In this document: positions 1-11,885 of the stretch, in pieces
How the letters are laid out: each line of letters opens with the position of its first letter
How positions within the stretch are numbered: the stretch's first letter is position 1
DNA from: Coix lacryma-jobi var. lacryma-jobi
Taxonomy: Eukaryota > Streptophyta > Magnoliopsida > Poales > Poaceae
NCBI GenBank assembly: GCA_009763385.1
Contig: CM019826.1
Location: 99,990,848-100,054,847 of the forward strand
Reading direction: 5' to 3'
Length of the DNA stretch: 64,000 nucleotides
The notes under the pieces: model-generated
Databases searched by the model: none
What the model saw: only the letters and a program-made list of their open reading frames with translations
Told to the model about the DNA's origin: nothing
Program-made: the position numbers and the translations under genes

Positions 1-3000
1 AATGAATTTGAACGACAACAAACTTCTTCATCAAATGAGGGACGTGTCAATCCTGGTGCCGATCCTGATCTGAATCCAGATATAACAGAACTTGAAGATA
101 CTGTAGGCAATGATGAAGCAATACCCCCTTATTTTGGAGAGGACGATGAAGAAGACATAAGCGATGACCCTGCTGCCACTAATACTATGATTAGAAACAT
201 TATCAGTGCCTCTATACATGGAGAAAGGCATGATGATGACAAACCAAATAAGGATGTAGAGATATTTTTGAAATTATTAGAGGAGGCTAAGAAGGAATTG
301 TATCCAGGATGCAAAGAGGCAACTAAGGTTTCTTTTATCGTGCAACTTTTTCAGATAAAGTGCATGTATGGTATTAGTAACGCATGTTTGGAGGCCATAC
401 TCAAACTGTTCTCAAGGATTCTCCCAGAAGGCCATTGTATCCCTGACTCCTTGGATAAAGTGCAAAAGGTGGTTCGAGATCTAGGCTTGGACTATGTCAA
501 GATACACGCCTGCAAGAATGATTGTGTGTTATTTTTTAAGGAAAATGAAAATCTGCAGGAATGCCCCACATGTGGGGAGTCTAGGTGGAAAGTTGTCGAG
601 AACTCCTCCAATGGTGCTACTATCAAGAAGCGGCTTCCAGTGAAGATCCTACGCTACTTTCCTCTTATTCCTCGGCTACAAAGAATGTATATGTCGAAGA
701 GCACATCGGAGGACATGCAATGGCATAAGAAAGAGAGGGTCAATGATCGAAAAATGCGTCACCCTGCTGACTCGAAGGCATGGCAGCACGTGGATAACAA
801 ATATAGGTGGTTTGAAAAAGAAGCTCGTAATGTTAGGCTGGGTCTTGCTTCGGATGGCTTCAATCCCTTTGGGATGCAAAGTACAACCTACTCCATATGG
901 CCTGTTGTCTTAATACCTTACAATTTGCCTCCTTGGTTGTGTCAGAAACAATCAAACTGGATGATGTCAATGTTGATCCCTGGTCCGAAATCTCCTGGAA
1001 TGGATATTGATGTATATTTGAGGCCTCTTATATTAGAGCTCAAGGTGCTTTGGGAAGAAGGTGTTAGAACATGGGATGCACAAACTAGGAAAAACTTTAG
1101 ATTACGTGCTATTTTACTTTGGACAATTAATGACTTCCCAGCATATGATATGTTGTCTGGTTGGAGCACGAAAGAAAAGTTTGCATGCCCATATTGCCAC
1201 AAAGATACTGATTTTTTATGGTTGAAGCACGGGAGAAAGCACTGCTACATGGCCAGTCGACGTTTCTTACCCTTGGACCATATTTGGCGCTAGAACATGG
1301 TCAGCTTCAACAACATGGTCGAAACCAGGGAGGCACCAGTACCACTGACTGGTGCACAGGTACTTGAGCAGTATGAAAGTTTTGAACAAGTGAGTTTTGG
1401 AAAGACATTGACCAAAAAAAGGAAGCGCGATGATGATGAAAGATGGCACAACTGGAGGAAGAAGAGTATTTTTTTGAGCCCCCATACTAGTCTTCTTTGC
1501 TCATTAGGCATAATTTGGACGTCATGCACATTGAGAAAAATATATGTGAATCCATATTAGGCACTCTGCTAGAATTGGATGGTAAGTGTAAGGATGGAGA
1601 GAAGGCCCGGCTTGACATGCAGCAACTAGGGATAAGACCAGATCAACATCCTGTGATCAAGAAAGATAAGTATACCTTGCCAGTAGCCTTGTACAAGTTA
1701 GATAAGGATGAGAAGGATAATTTATGCAAATTTCTATATGGAGTGAAAATGCCTGATGGGGTCTCCTCCAATATAAGAAGATGTGTAGACCTAAAAGCAT
1801 GTAAGGTGTCTGGCTTGAAATCTCATGATTACCATCTAATTTTACAGAAACTGTTACCCTTAGTGGTGCGGAGGATTTTGCCACAACAAGTTGTCGTTGC
1901 ATTGATCCAGCTTAGTAATTTCTTCGATGAACTATGTTCCAAGGAGCTGGTGGAAGCAGACTTGGACAAACTTAGTACTACAATTGTTGATACTCTATGC
2001 CGACTTGAGATGTTATTCCCACCTTCATTTTTTGATATCATGCTGCATTTGCCTATTCATCTAGCTGAAGAGGCTAAACTTGGAGGGCCCGTTTGTTATG
2101 TATGGATGTACCCAGTGGAGCGGTACCTACGTACTGCGAAAGGATATGTGAGGAACAAGGCACACCCTGAAGGATCAATAGCCGAGGGATACATACTCGA
2201 GGAGTGCCTTACATTTTGCTCTAGATTCTTGGACATGGACACCAAACTGAATCATGTGATCGTCATGAAAATGTTGCCGTGAATGAGCCAGGTCAGAGCG
2301 TATTTGCTACAATGGATTATAAGAGGAGAGGACAGACTGCCCAACTCCTTGAAAGAGATGAGATGCGGAAGATGAAGCACTACATAATTTCTAATTATGA
2401 TGACGCTAAACCATTCATCGAGTAAGTTACATATATTAATTAAACACAACAATATTTTTAAATATTATAATTTATACTTACATTATTAATATAACTTTTC
2501 TATATGCAGTGAGCATAAGGCAGAACTGGAGCTACGTGGTGGTATAAGAAATCTTAAAAAGCGACACGAGGAACAATTTGTAAGATGGTTCGAGGGCAAG
2601 GTCAGAGAGAAATATGCCAAAGGGGAAGTAAGTGCCGAGATGTTTGCACTTGCTGGCTGGACTGACAACCGAGCTCGTATATTGCATAGATGCCATATCA
2701 ATAATTGACTATTTCGAACAATTGACATTGAGAAAAGCCTCGTAACACAAAACAGTGGTGTGCTTGTCAAGGGCGACCCTAGTATTGGTAACATGTGCTG
2801 GTATGGGGTGATTAAAAGAATGATATCACTAGAATTCCCTGGACAAAAGGAAGTTATTTTGTTCGAGTGTGACTGGTATGATGTGCCTGCTGCCAGTACA
2901 AGCAGAGGGAGAGGATACAATAAGGATCAGTTTGGGGTTATTGATATCGATACTACTCAGAACAGGTATGAGAATGAACCCTATATTCTAGCGACACAAG

Positions 3001-3374
3001 CAGAACAGGTGTTTTATGTGGATCTGGTAAACAAACCTGGTTGGAGAAGTGTTATTGCAATGAAACCTAGGGACTTGTATGCCATGCCTGAATTAGAACT
3101 GGAGGACTCAATTGATGTGGGTATTCAAGGCACAAATGATTTACTCGGTGGACAAGAGGATTTGATAACAAATTGGACAAGATCGGACAAGGAAGGCACA
3201 ACCGGGGATGTATCTGTTATTGCTCAGGTGCAGGCCAAAGCAGTTGATGAACCAGACCATGTGGCCTTATTAGATGACGATGAAGATGAGGAAAATGACA
3301 CGTACATAGAGGATGGAGTTGTTGCACCAATTGTTTCTGAGGAAGAATTCAGAGATGATGACTTTTTTATTTGA
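1..3374 (+). pseudogene. tnp2-type CACTA transposase, 5' partial and broken
   Basis: The frame is open from base 1, so the coding region begins before the window. The protein shows a zinc-ribbon-like CPTCGESRW (about codon 187 from base 1), the transposase core with LRPLILELKVLWEEGV and FACPYCHKDTDF, then a DUF4218-like part (MHIEKNIC, HLAEEAKLGGPVCYVWMYP, VERYLRTAKGYVRNKA), and after an intron a DUF4216-like part (WYGVIKRMI, VILFECDWYDV). Visible damage: stop TAG at 1291-1293; a one-base loss in a T run near 1468-1475; a further stop near 1488-1490; a frame change near 2250-2285; and stop TGA at 2706-2708. The tail is acidic and ends at 3372-3374. The domain order matches CACTA TNP2 proteins, which bind the terminal and subterminal repeats and cut the element out. 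Confidence 0.88.
2422..2509 (+). other. probable intron in the transposase gene
   Basis: Eighty-eight bases bounded by GTAAGT and TATATGCAG interrupt the coding sequence between the DUF4218-like and DUF4216-like parts. Joining the flanks keeps one frame through Ile-Asp-Glu-His-Lys. The segment is AT-rich, unlike the flanking exons. Confidence 0.7.
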
Positions 3375-4470
3375 TTACTTATACGAATTTGTTTGGGTGT
3401 GAACAAAAAATTGTTAGTAATAATTTTGGTTTTGGATATCCATGAAAGGAAAAATAGAAACATTTGTATGATATAGCGCAAATAGTCTTTTTATTTAAAA
3501 TCATAATACATCTTAACAAATTGTTCAGGGTAAAATTGTTCAGGTTGTGCAATCCTAACAACAAATGACGTGCCTAGGGTCAATGAATGGTCAACATTTC
3601 TCAAATGACGCCAGAGACTATTGATGGTGGGGCCCACATGTAAAGACGTCCATGAATCCGGGGCATCGCTTCAGGAAAAGCCCCCAATCTGTCCCATCGA
3701 CTTCACTCTCCTCCCACACGTAAAGACGTCCATGAATACAGGTGCCTCGTCGTTCATCCCTCCTCGATACCCTACTCCCACTGGACGAGTTACCTTCCCT
3801 GTGTGCCGCCATACCTAGATCGATAACACGACTGCCAACACGTCGAGCGCGCGACGAGCGAGCAGGGGGGTGGGGGGGGGGCGATGGCGGCGGCGGTGGC
3901 CGGGTTTGGGAAGGAAAACGTGGCGTGCGGATTGGAAACTGTTGACCTACCTATATATAAAGGAGAATAGAAATTAAAGTGCAACCAATTAAGACTTCGT
4001 TGCAATAACCATATAACAGTTACCACGACTATGGACTAGTATTACTACCACACCCAAATAGTGGCAATACGTATATATATTGCATCTCGCAGCAAGAAAG
4101 GATGCAATAGTCATCTAGCTTTTGCCACAAGCAACCAAAGCATGTTGCAACCTAAATCAATCATCGTGATTGTGCCCTTCATAAGCAACCAAAGATAATA
4201 TGGTTGCCATATCACCACTCCTTTGCAACACACGTAATGCTAATGCAACCCAACATTGGTGTAGCTATTCATCGCACAAATTGCAACAGAAATCCTTAAA
4301 ATGGGTGCATTATCATGCACTAGTTGCAACTAAAAAAAACAATATCGCAACACAATAAAAGTGTAGCAATATGTACTCATATTACTACCAATTTAGTGTT
4401 TGGTTGTCAAAGGACCCCCCAATTGCACCCAAATTAGTGGTGTTGCCAAAGTGTTTCGTGGCTAGAGGGG
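3375..4470 (+). repeat. CACTA 3' subterminal repeat region
   Basis: No gene is seen. From about 3985 to 4440 the motif TTGCAAC/GTTGCAA or a close variant recurs every 20-40 bases in both orientations. CACTA subterminal regions normally carry such short clustered repeats as transposase binding sites. The stretch 3600-3950 is GC-rich with G and CGG runs and does not show the motif. Confidence 0.7.
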
Positions 4471-4485
4471 AAAAACCTTGTAGTG
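4471..4485 (+). repeat. CACTA right terminal inverted repeat
   Basis: AAAAACCTTGTAGTG reads CACTACAAGGTTTTT on the other strand, the typical CACTA end. The left partner is outside the window. Confidence 0.85.
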
Positions 4486-5184
4486 AGATGCCTTGCTCTA
4501 CTAGCTACCTACTTGCCTAAGCTCTCTGAGCTTCTAACTTAACTCTCACTTGCTTGTGTTGCTTCTTGGTGTGGTATGGGATATGAATGAAGTGATGCCA
4601 CCAGGGGGGTATTTATAGTCTTGAGGAGTGAGGGGGGTACTTATAGGGGGCAGCCAACCGACCTAGGGCTAACCCTAGTGGCGGGCGCCAGCCCTAGGTG
4701 GCCGCCGCCACCTCCCTCACCGTTGGATGCACCGCCTTGGCTTCAACGACATCCAGGAGCTCCAGAGAGGCGGTTGGTAGGTCGGTTGCATGTCCAAGTA
4801 ACCGCCATTCGGCCTTGATCCACGCCACTCACTCCTGAGCCGTCCGATGCCACTGACCTAGTGACCAAGGGCCAAAATTTGGCCTTGGGATGGTCACACG
4901 GATCAGTGACGTGGCAAAGGGGAGAGTTGGGCCTCTCCATGTGGCGGGCACCACATTTGGGTGGCGGGCGCCACCCCACTCGGGCCCAAATGGGTCCTGG
5001 TGAGTGGGCTCGTCTCCTGGTGGGTCCATTCTCCAAATTTGGTCCAAATCCTGCATTCAAATAAAAATCTATGGACATGTGGAATTTGGTTAGTTTGAAA
5101 CCTATTTGACTACATTTCATGCCTTTTTGGTGAACTTTAGGATAAAATGTTGATGGTAAAACAGGTGTTTAAGGACCATCAACA
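4486..5184 (-). mobile_element. gypsy LTR fragment related to element A
   Basis: On the minus strand it begins TGTTGATGG near 5184 and matches, with divergence, the order of the LTRs at 25207 and 33860: the ACCATCAACATTT block, the CCACATGT-CATAG block, an AATGCAGGA block, paired GGCGGGCGCC palindromes, and a final segment with stacked CTATAAATA-like and CCCCTCAC blocks. The CACTA element cuts it at 4486. It is clearly older than the A LTRs. Confidence 0.72.
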
Positions 5185-5859
5185 ACAGTCTTGGCTCATA
5201 TAGGTATGTTCTTTCTAGAATACTCTGTAGGACAGTATCTTTGCTTATTAAAGCCAATAGAACATATTGAGGCTTTTGCCAACCTTCCATACAGTGCCTC
5301 ATAGCAATGAGAGTATTGCATCTTCACATAGACAGGGTTTAGAGGTTACTCTCCTCAGTTTACCAATAGCTTGTTCTTCCCAGATCCTTAGTCATGGGAT
5401 CTCCGATCAAAAATGTTGGGTTACTACTACTGTAAACTCATATGAGTCTCATACCCATCTCCCTTGATGCGATTTCTATCTCCCTTGATACTCTGCAACT
5501 TGAAGGCCAAGAAACCAAAAACTAAAACTGCAAAAGGAGACCGCGCTCCCACAAGGCGAGGAGCCGGATTTCGGCGGACCACTCACTCAGGTGCCGCGCA
5601 CCTGCGCCAGTCGCCACGCCACGCCCCGCCCCGGCTGGCCCGTCCTGGCGAGGCGAGGCGAGCGCGCGTGTGGGCTTCTCTTTCTCCTTCTCACACTATA
5701 CTTGAGGAAGTGGAGAGGACTCAAGTCCTCCTCCTCTTCCACTAGCAATGTGAGACTAAAGAGTTCCACTTCTCCTCTTTGCACACATGAATGGACTTTG
5801 AGATTTATTTAGCAATTTTAGAATTTATTGTTGGGCCAAGCCCATATAAATTTCTAACA
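5185..5859 (-). mobile_element. copia-like LTR or 3' non-coding relic
   Basis: The minus strand starts TGTTAGAAATTTATATGGGC at 5859, a typical copia LTR start. GC-rich DNA follows, then an AAGGGAGAT stretch near 5455-5485 and a block (about 5390-5420) with GATCCCATGACTAAGGATC. No frame longer than about 60 codons with recognisable domains remains. The boundary toward 5185 and the exact family are uncertain. Confidence 0.4.
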
Positions 5860-6198
5860 GGAATCACCTGCAGAGGCGGATCCGTTCAAGTTGAGAACCG
5901 AGGCAACGGCGCTGGCAGATGAGGGACCGAGGTGCCGGAGGAGGAACGATCGAGGCACCGCCGAAGGTGAGCGCTTGCTCGGATCGTACGACGCGAGAGT
6001 GGAGACGGGGATCGACGCCCAGTGTCCTTAGGCCGGGCTCCTTTCCGTGTGGAAATTGGATGGAAGCGGGCTCTGAATCCACGTGAACTGGGCTTCCAAA
6101 GGGCACTGGAAAATGACCCAGGGGAGGCCGTCCCGTGTCTTGTTGGCCCGGGGAAAACACCGGGTTCCCGCAGGATTTGCGCTGCCAAAGTAGCCTAA
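5860..6198. other. unassigned GC-rich spacer
   Basis: I see no gene, inverted repeat or family match here. Short overlapping reading frames exist on the minus strand only because the stretch is GC-rich. Confidence 0.4.
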
Positions 6199-6574
6199 GA
6201 GCAACTCCAACAGTTTGGCAAAACCACTTGGCATCCTAGGATTTTTGCCAAAACTATAAAAAACCTCCTCCAACAACTTGACAAAAGTACTTGACAATTT
6301 GGCAAGCTTGGCAAAATTCCCCCTTCACTTGCAAAATATGCCAAGTCCTCCATCGCTTGGCATCACGTGTATCCCAATTTGCCAACTAGTTTTGCCAACT
6401 TGTTGGAGGCTCAATTTTATGATTTTGGCAAAAATTCTAGGATGCCAATTTCTTTTGCCAAGCTCCAACAACAAACTGTTGGAGAAGGCCTCTTTTTTCA
6501 CTTGGCATTTGGTTTTGGGACTTGACAAAACTATAGATTTGTCAAGTGAGTTTTAGCAAACTGTTGGAATTGCC
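6199..6574. mobile_element. MITE with long inverted repeats
   Basis: The left end (GCAACTCCAACAGTTTGGCA from 6201) is matched on the opposite strand by the right end (GGCAATTCCAACAGTTTGCT from 6574). The inside is rich in TTTGCCAA/TTGGCAAA in both orientations, so almost the whole 376 bp can fold back. This is a non-coding MITE. The superfamily is not settled by the termini alone. Confidence 0.65.
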
Positions 6575-7560
6575 AAGTGGGTTTGTAAATTGGGTTTGGG
6601 AGGGGGCAGACACAGTAGTTCTGGGCGGCAAAAAGTTTTAGGGAAAAAACACCGTGTATTTGGCGCTTATCGCTAGAAGGAAGAGCCACAAGGTATTTTT
6701 GGATTGGTTTGGATTGGTGATGACGGAGGCATTTGTTGATTTAGAAATTTTCTCAAATAATATAGATTACCATAATTTTGGTAGTTACCGAGGACTACGA
6801 GAGGTCACCAAATTTTGGATCAAGACGATGAATTATACATACACAGAGCACAAAGCTCTTGCTCCACGCACGCGCTGGGAACAATTATGACGCGAGCGCG
6901 CTGGGAGGATATAGCAACGCGCGTGCGCTGGTAGGTGTACGGACCCGTACTTCTGTTACCTCTGATTCTCTTGTCTGGTTTCGATATAGCAACGCGCATG
7001 AATTTGCAGGTGTACACACACGTGCTTGTGTTACTTTTGGTTCTCTTGTCTGGTTTCTTCTAAAGGCTCATTTAACTTTTAGAGTCCAGTTTTCTCCTGT
7101 CTAGATTTTTAGACCATATTCAATTTCTACAAGCTATTTTTTCTCTTTCTGACCACATTAAATTTCTACAGACTATTTTTTTTCTCTTTTGGGATAGCGG
7201 GTTTGTGGGAGAAGAAAAGGGCAGGGAGATGGTTTGACATACATATAGATGTAAAAGTACTATTTTTAACAATCATATATCTTACTATGTTCCATAATAC
7301 TTTATACAATATTTTTAAATTCAAACAATATAACAAAAAAAAAGTTATGAGCAAAAATAAAATAAAATGAACACTGTATATGTTTTTTTTTGAAAAAAAT
7401 AACTAATATAAAGTACAAATAACTTCCTTTCTTCAATGCTAAAGAAGTTGTCATTAATACCCTGAAAAAAAACAAGACAAGTATAAATATATTAAAAAAT
7501 AAATAAAGTTTTTTTGAAGTTTATATTTGCGTATGTAAACAAAATATGAAATAATATAAA
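6575..7560. other. non-coding stretch with small duplications
   Basis: No gene is recognised. It holds a 75-bp tandem pair at 6908-7057 and a weaker pair of a TTCAATTTCTAC/TTAAATTTCTAC unit near 7110-7185. It becomes strongly AT-rich after about 7250. Confidence 0.4.
6908..7057. repeat. 75-bp tandem duplication
   Basis: Two copies start with GATATAGCAACGCGC at 6908 and 6983 and end with TTCTCTTGTCTGGTTTC. They differ at many inner positions, so the duplication is not recent. Confidence 0.75.
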
Positions 7561-9195
7561 AAATAAAATTTGATTTCTAAATTTCGAAACTTTAAATTAT
7601 GACATCGTAAACTTTGCAATGCTAGATCCAAAAGCTTTGAACTATAACATTATAGACTTTACACTACTACATTTCGAAAAAAATATACTTAGAATTTATA
7701 AACTTTGAACTATTACATTTTAAATTTTGTGTTGCTAGGATTATAACTCTAAATTCAGAATTTTAAAAACTTTCAACTATGACACCACAAAACTTTGTAC
7801 TGTTTGCTAGATTTAAAACTTTAGACTCATAATAAAAAACTTTGAACTATGACATTATAAATTTTGTGCAACGGCTTACAATTTTTGCACTATGACATTA
7901 TAAACCTTTGTACTGCTAGGTTAAAAACTTTGCACTATATTTAAACTATCCCATTATAAAATTATCAGGTTTAAAAGTTATAAATCAAGAAACTTTGTAA
8001 TCCTATGTTGAAAATTTTACACTCAAAATTTATGCTTTGAAAAATATCACATAAAAAAACTTTATAATGCTATGTTCAAAAACTTTGAACTACCATATTA
8101 TAAAATTTTATACTACTAGGTGGAAAACTTTACAGTCAAAAATTAAATAAAACTTTTAGATTATGACAATATAAACTTTGATCTCATAACTTCAAAACTT
8201 AACACTTAGAATTTGTGATATATAAAAAATATTGAAACTATGACACTACAAATTTTGAACTTTAAGGTTCAAAACTTTACACTTAGAATTTGTGTGACTT
8301 TTAACTATGATATTACAAACTTTTTTGACCATAGGTTTAAACTTTGTATTATGATATTATAAACTTTTTTGAGCTTTAGAACTTTACACTTGAATTATGA
8401 AAAACATTGAGATATCATATTATAAAATTATAAAACTTTGTAAAGGTAAGTTAAAAACATTGAACTATCACATTATAAACTTTGTAAAAACTTTACACTT
8501 GAAATTAAACTTTGAACTATGACATTACAAAGTTTGAGCTTCTAGATTAAAAACTTTGAACTATAATATTACAAACATTATACTGCTAGGCTGAAGACTT
8601 AACATTCAGAATTAAATAAAAACATTGGACTATCACATTACAGACTTTGTAGTACTATATTTAAAGCTTTCAACATTATAAACATTGTACTGCTAGGTTG
8701 AAGATATTACACTCAAAATTTATAAAAACCATGAACTATTAGATTGAAAACTTTACAAACACAATTTATAAAAACTTTGAACTATGACAATACAAACTTT
8801 TGTACTTCTAGTATCAAAACTGTGAACAATCACATGATAAATTTTTACAGTTATGATTTATAAACTTTGAACTATGACATTACAAACTTTGTATTGCTAG
8901 TTTCAAAACATTGAACTAACACATTATAAACTTTGTAATGTTAGGTTTAAAACTTTACACTCAGATTTGAAACTTTGAACTACAACCTTACAAACTTTGA
9001 ACTAGCATATTTAAAACTTTGTGCTTTAAAATTTTAAACTTTATATTTTCAAACTTATTTTCAAAATTCAAAAGACTTTGTACTAGCACACTCAAAAGTT
9101 TGTACTCTAAGACTTAAAAGTTTATAATTTGAATCTTTATTCATAAATTCAAAAAACTTTATACTAGCACGCTCATAATATTATCTTTCAGTTTA
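7561..9195. repeat. AT-rich degenerate tandem repeat (about 1.6 kb)
   Basis: The phrase AACTTTGAACTATGACATTA, followed by a variant of TAAACTTTGTACTGCTAGGT and then a variant of AACTTTACACTCAGAATTTA, recurs with a spacing of roughly 70-90 bases across the region. Copies are heavily mutated and vary in length. No reading frame of note is present. Confidence 0.75.
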
Positions 9196-11027
9196 TAGTC
9201 AATAATCAAAGGCCATAAACACAAAACCATATAGGCAGAACATCAAGAATATCCAATTTAGAAGCCACCGGATCAACCCATATTTATAGTCAATAATTCA
9301 TATGGTTGTATCTTTAGATTGTATTGAATGGGAAATGACACAAAATATAAACATGAACATCGAATATAGTTGTACAGTACAGATTTGGCATTGCAATGTT
9401 CTGATGAGCACCTAAAACAATATCCAAAAGACTTACTCCACAAAGTTCCTAGCTCTGTGTGTAGCCTCTTTAAAGCATTTTCTCTGTGGTACTCTTGAAA
9501 ACCTTGAGCATTCTATGGCCGTCAAAAAAGTAAACTATGCAGACAATGTCTTGATAGCAGTATTTATAGCAGCATGACACAACTGATAATTAACAAGATT
9601 TTTAAAGGACCAAAGGTGTGGATGACACACCACGATCTGGATTAATCAGAACTGCAGTTAGAAGATGCATCCTAGTTAGAACTGTAGAAAACACAATACA
9701 TATTTACCTTGGCTGGATGCATGTACAAACCATTGTCCTTATTCTTTCGTTATGCGCTCCCCTATAGATTTATAAGCATGCATAGCTTCAAATGAAAAAA
9801 AACTAAATAGAAGCAATAGTATCAACAATTGAAGCTGGAGCTTGTTCTCTCATCTCAACAACTATGTACACTATCATATTCTTAATACATGAGCATTGAG
9901 CAGGAACTGAACCGGTCTGAGTAGAACCAAAGAAAGTAATCATCAGGTATTTTTTTTATCTAAATCTAAACTCTGAGCCTAAGCAAACTAGTAGAGACAG
10001 CAACAACAAAACACTATATGCCCTAGCCCCAAACTGCACAACCCCACTTTCTCCTACTGCCACTAGGCATGCTAGGATGTCGAAGCAAGTAGCCTCCCTC
10101 CTCCCGTAGCACAACAATGGCCGCCAATAGATGAAGTACAGCATGCACACGGGCCTAGCAGGAGCGTAGGGGCCGAAGAGGGGGAGGGGCAGGCGAACCA
10201 GGTGGTGACATGTACCTAGAGGAGCTGAAGTCGTTGGAGGCCGTCGCCTGTGACGATGTCGACGTCCTCGCAGTAGTCGATCCTGTTCTCGCGTTCCAAT
10301 CCTGACTGCAGCCACTGGATCTCGACAGACAAAGGATTTGTTAGGGCCCCTCACTCCTCCCGCAGCTCGCTCGAATCCACCTCTGCCTCAAATCAATTTC
10401 GCCCCAAATCAAATACGCCTCAAATTGAATCTGCCTGCACCTTAAATCGAGTCTGCCTCGACAAATCCTCTCCAAATTGAAGCTGCTTGCATCTCAAATC
10501 GAGTCTATCTCGACAAATCCGCCCCAAATTGATGTCGTGCCAGTGAGAAATCTGCCTCAAATCGAGACCCTCCCGGCGACGATGGACCTTCAACTGCACG
10601 TCGACGGTGTCCGCACTGGTGTCGAGAAGGGAGGTCAGTGGGTGACGCCTCGAAATCGAGTCCGGGATGCAATGACGAATGTGTTGAATTGGGGGAAGGG
10701 GAAAAAGGAAAGGATGCACTGTTTAATTTTTTTTAAATAGACGTCATGACATAGTCTATGAGTAGTTCAGACCGTGCATAACTAGTAGAAAAGAGAAGCG
10801 TGCGTTGGGAGCTCGCAGAACGCACGCACGTCCTATAAGAATTTGGTGTTACGATAGGCCAATAAGTTTATGGAAAGTTGATTTTATCTATAATAAATCA
10901 TATGAACATAACAAATACTGAGATGTATTCATATGAAAAAAATACGTGTGATTCATGCCCGCTCATGAGCTTGGAATTAGCTTCAGCACATGGTGGCAAA
11001 ATATGAGATGTATTCTTGAGTGAGTTA
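9196..11027. other. unassigned spacer
   Basis: No gene is supported. The GC-rich part 10090-10350 allows a 132-codon minus-strand frame, but it has no recognisable domain. A short repeat cluster lies at 10381-10575. Confidence 0.35.
10381..10575. repeat. CAAATCGAGTCTGCCTCGA-type short repeats
   Basis: Variants of CTCAAATCGAGTCT and CGACAAATCC/CCAAATTGA alternate about every 30-45 bases. This is a small degenerate tandem array of unknown origin. Confidence 0.55.
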
Positions 11028-11185
11028 GGCCCTGTTTGATTGGGGTACGGCTTTTGAAGAAAACAGCTCACAGTTGGGCGGGCTGTGACTTTTGAAAAAG
11101 CAGTTGTGAGCTGTGACTTTCCGAAAAGTAGATTTACAAAAATTTCTGTGAGAGTATCAAAAATCCCTTTGTTCAACAATCGTGG
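11028..11185 (+). mobile_element. MITE fragment, GGCCCTGTTTGATTG terminus
   Basis: It begins GGCCCTGTTTGATTGGGGTA and contains inner inverted copies of CAGCTCACAG/CTGTGAGCTGTG, as in abundant grass MITEs with this terminus. The matching right end (AATCAAACAGGGCC) is absent, so the copy is truncated. Confidence 0.5.
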
Positions 11186-11269
11186 CTTCTAAAATGCCGC
11201 TCTCACTAGCGAGTGGACCCCGCTTGTCAGCCCTCTTCTCTCTTCTTCTCGTGCGTGCGCGGGGCACGG

Positions 11270-11665
11270 GGAACGGGCCTCACGCCCGTGCAGGAGAGGG
11301 GCTCGCTGGCCCTGCAGGGGGCTCACCGGGCATGTGCACGAGTAGGGGAGGAAGGCTCGACGGCTCCTGCCGCATAGGGAAGGGGACTCGTCGGCTGCTG
11401 CAGGGGGCTCGTTGAGCATGCAGACGAGTAGGGAAGGGGACTCGCCGGCTGCCGTAGGGGGGCTTACCGGGCATGCGTACAGGTAGGGGAGGAAGCTCGC
11501 CAGCCACGCAGGGGGCTCGTCGGCTTTGTGTACGTGCAAAGGAGGGGCCTCTTCGATTGTTGCCGAGCAGGGAATGGGGCTCACCGACCTCTGCTACCGC
11601 ATTGAGGAGGGGTCTCGCCAGCCGCCGTGTAGGGAAGGGGGCTTGCCGGCCTCTGCTACCGCACT
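11270..11665. repeat. GC-rich degenerate repeat (GGGGCTCGCCGGC type)
   Basis: Variants of GTAGGGGAGG, GGGGACTCGCCGGCTGC and GGGGGCTCGTCGG follow each other with uneven 30-60 base spacing. Open frames of 64-141 codons on both strands come from the lack of AT-rich stops and are not supported as genes. Confidence 0.6.
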
Positions 11666-11737
11666 GATGATTTAGTAGTAGAGTTCTGTCTTTTTTATCC
11701 TCCACTGGAATCTGATTCTTCCATCCTTTCTATCCAA

Positions 11738-11885
11738 CACTACTATAGAAAAAAAGACATTTGGTGGATGTGCCAAATGAGCTTTAGTGTCAATAAAAAT
11801 TACGTCCGGGATAAAAAAAAACTTCTTTGGTCGGGACTGAAAGTCTCCTGCCCAGTCAGACATTTGCAGGAGTACCAACTCGGAC
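11738..11885 (+). mobile_element. possible CACTA-type terminus, one end only
   Basis: CACTACTATAGAA at 11738 resembles left ends of small non-autonomous CACTA elements, and the following block has GGTCGGGACTGAAAG and CAACTCGGACTAAATG, similar to GGGACTAAA motifs of such elements. I find no matching right end downstream, so this may be a fragment or a chance match. Confidence 0.35.

Larger units (their letters stand above)
1..4485 (+). mobile_element. CACTA (En/Spm-type) DNA transposon, right part
   Basis: A tnp2-type transposase gene is followed by about 1.1 kb of non-coding DNA full of short GCAAC-type motifs. The element ends in CCTTGTAGTG, the inverse of the classical CACTACAAGG terminus. 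The left end lies before the window. The element interrupts an LTR relic that starts directly at 4486. The three bases after the terminus are aga, but the matching target-site copy lies outside the window. Reading-frame damage in the transposase suggests this copy is no longer autonomous. Confidence 0.88.

Noticed and set aside
9956..10354. 132-codon minus-strand frame as a gene
   Set aside because: No domain and no conserved motif; the region also holds short tandem repeats.
11182..11705. Several overlapping proline/arginine-rich reading frames on both strands
   Set aside because: They lie in a GC-rich degenerate repeat poor in stop codons and show no domain; overlapping frames on both strands are a composition effect.
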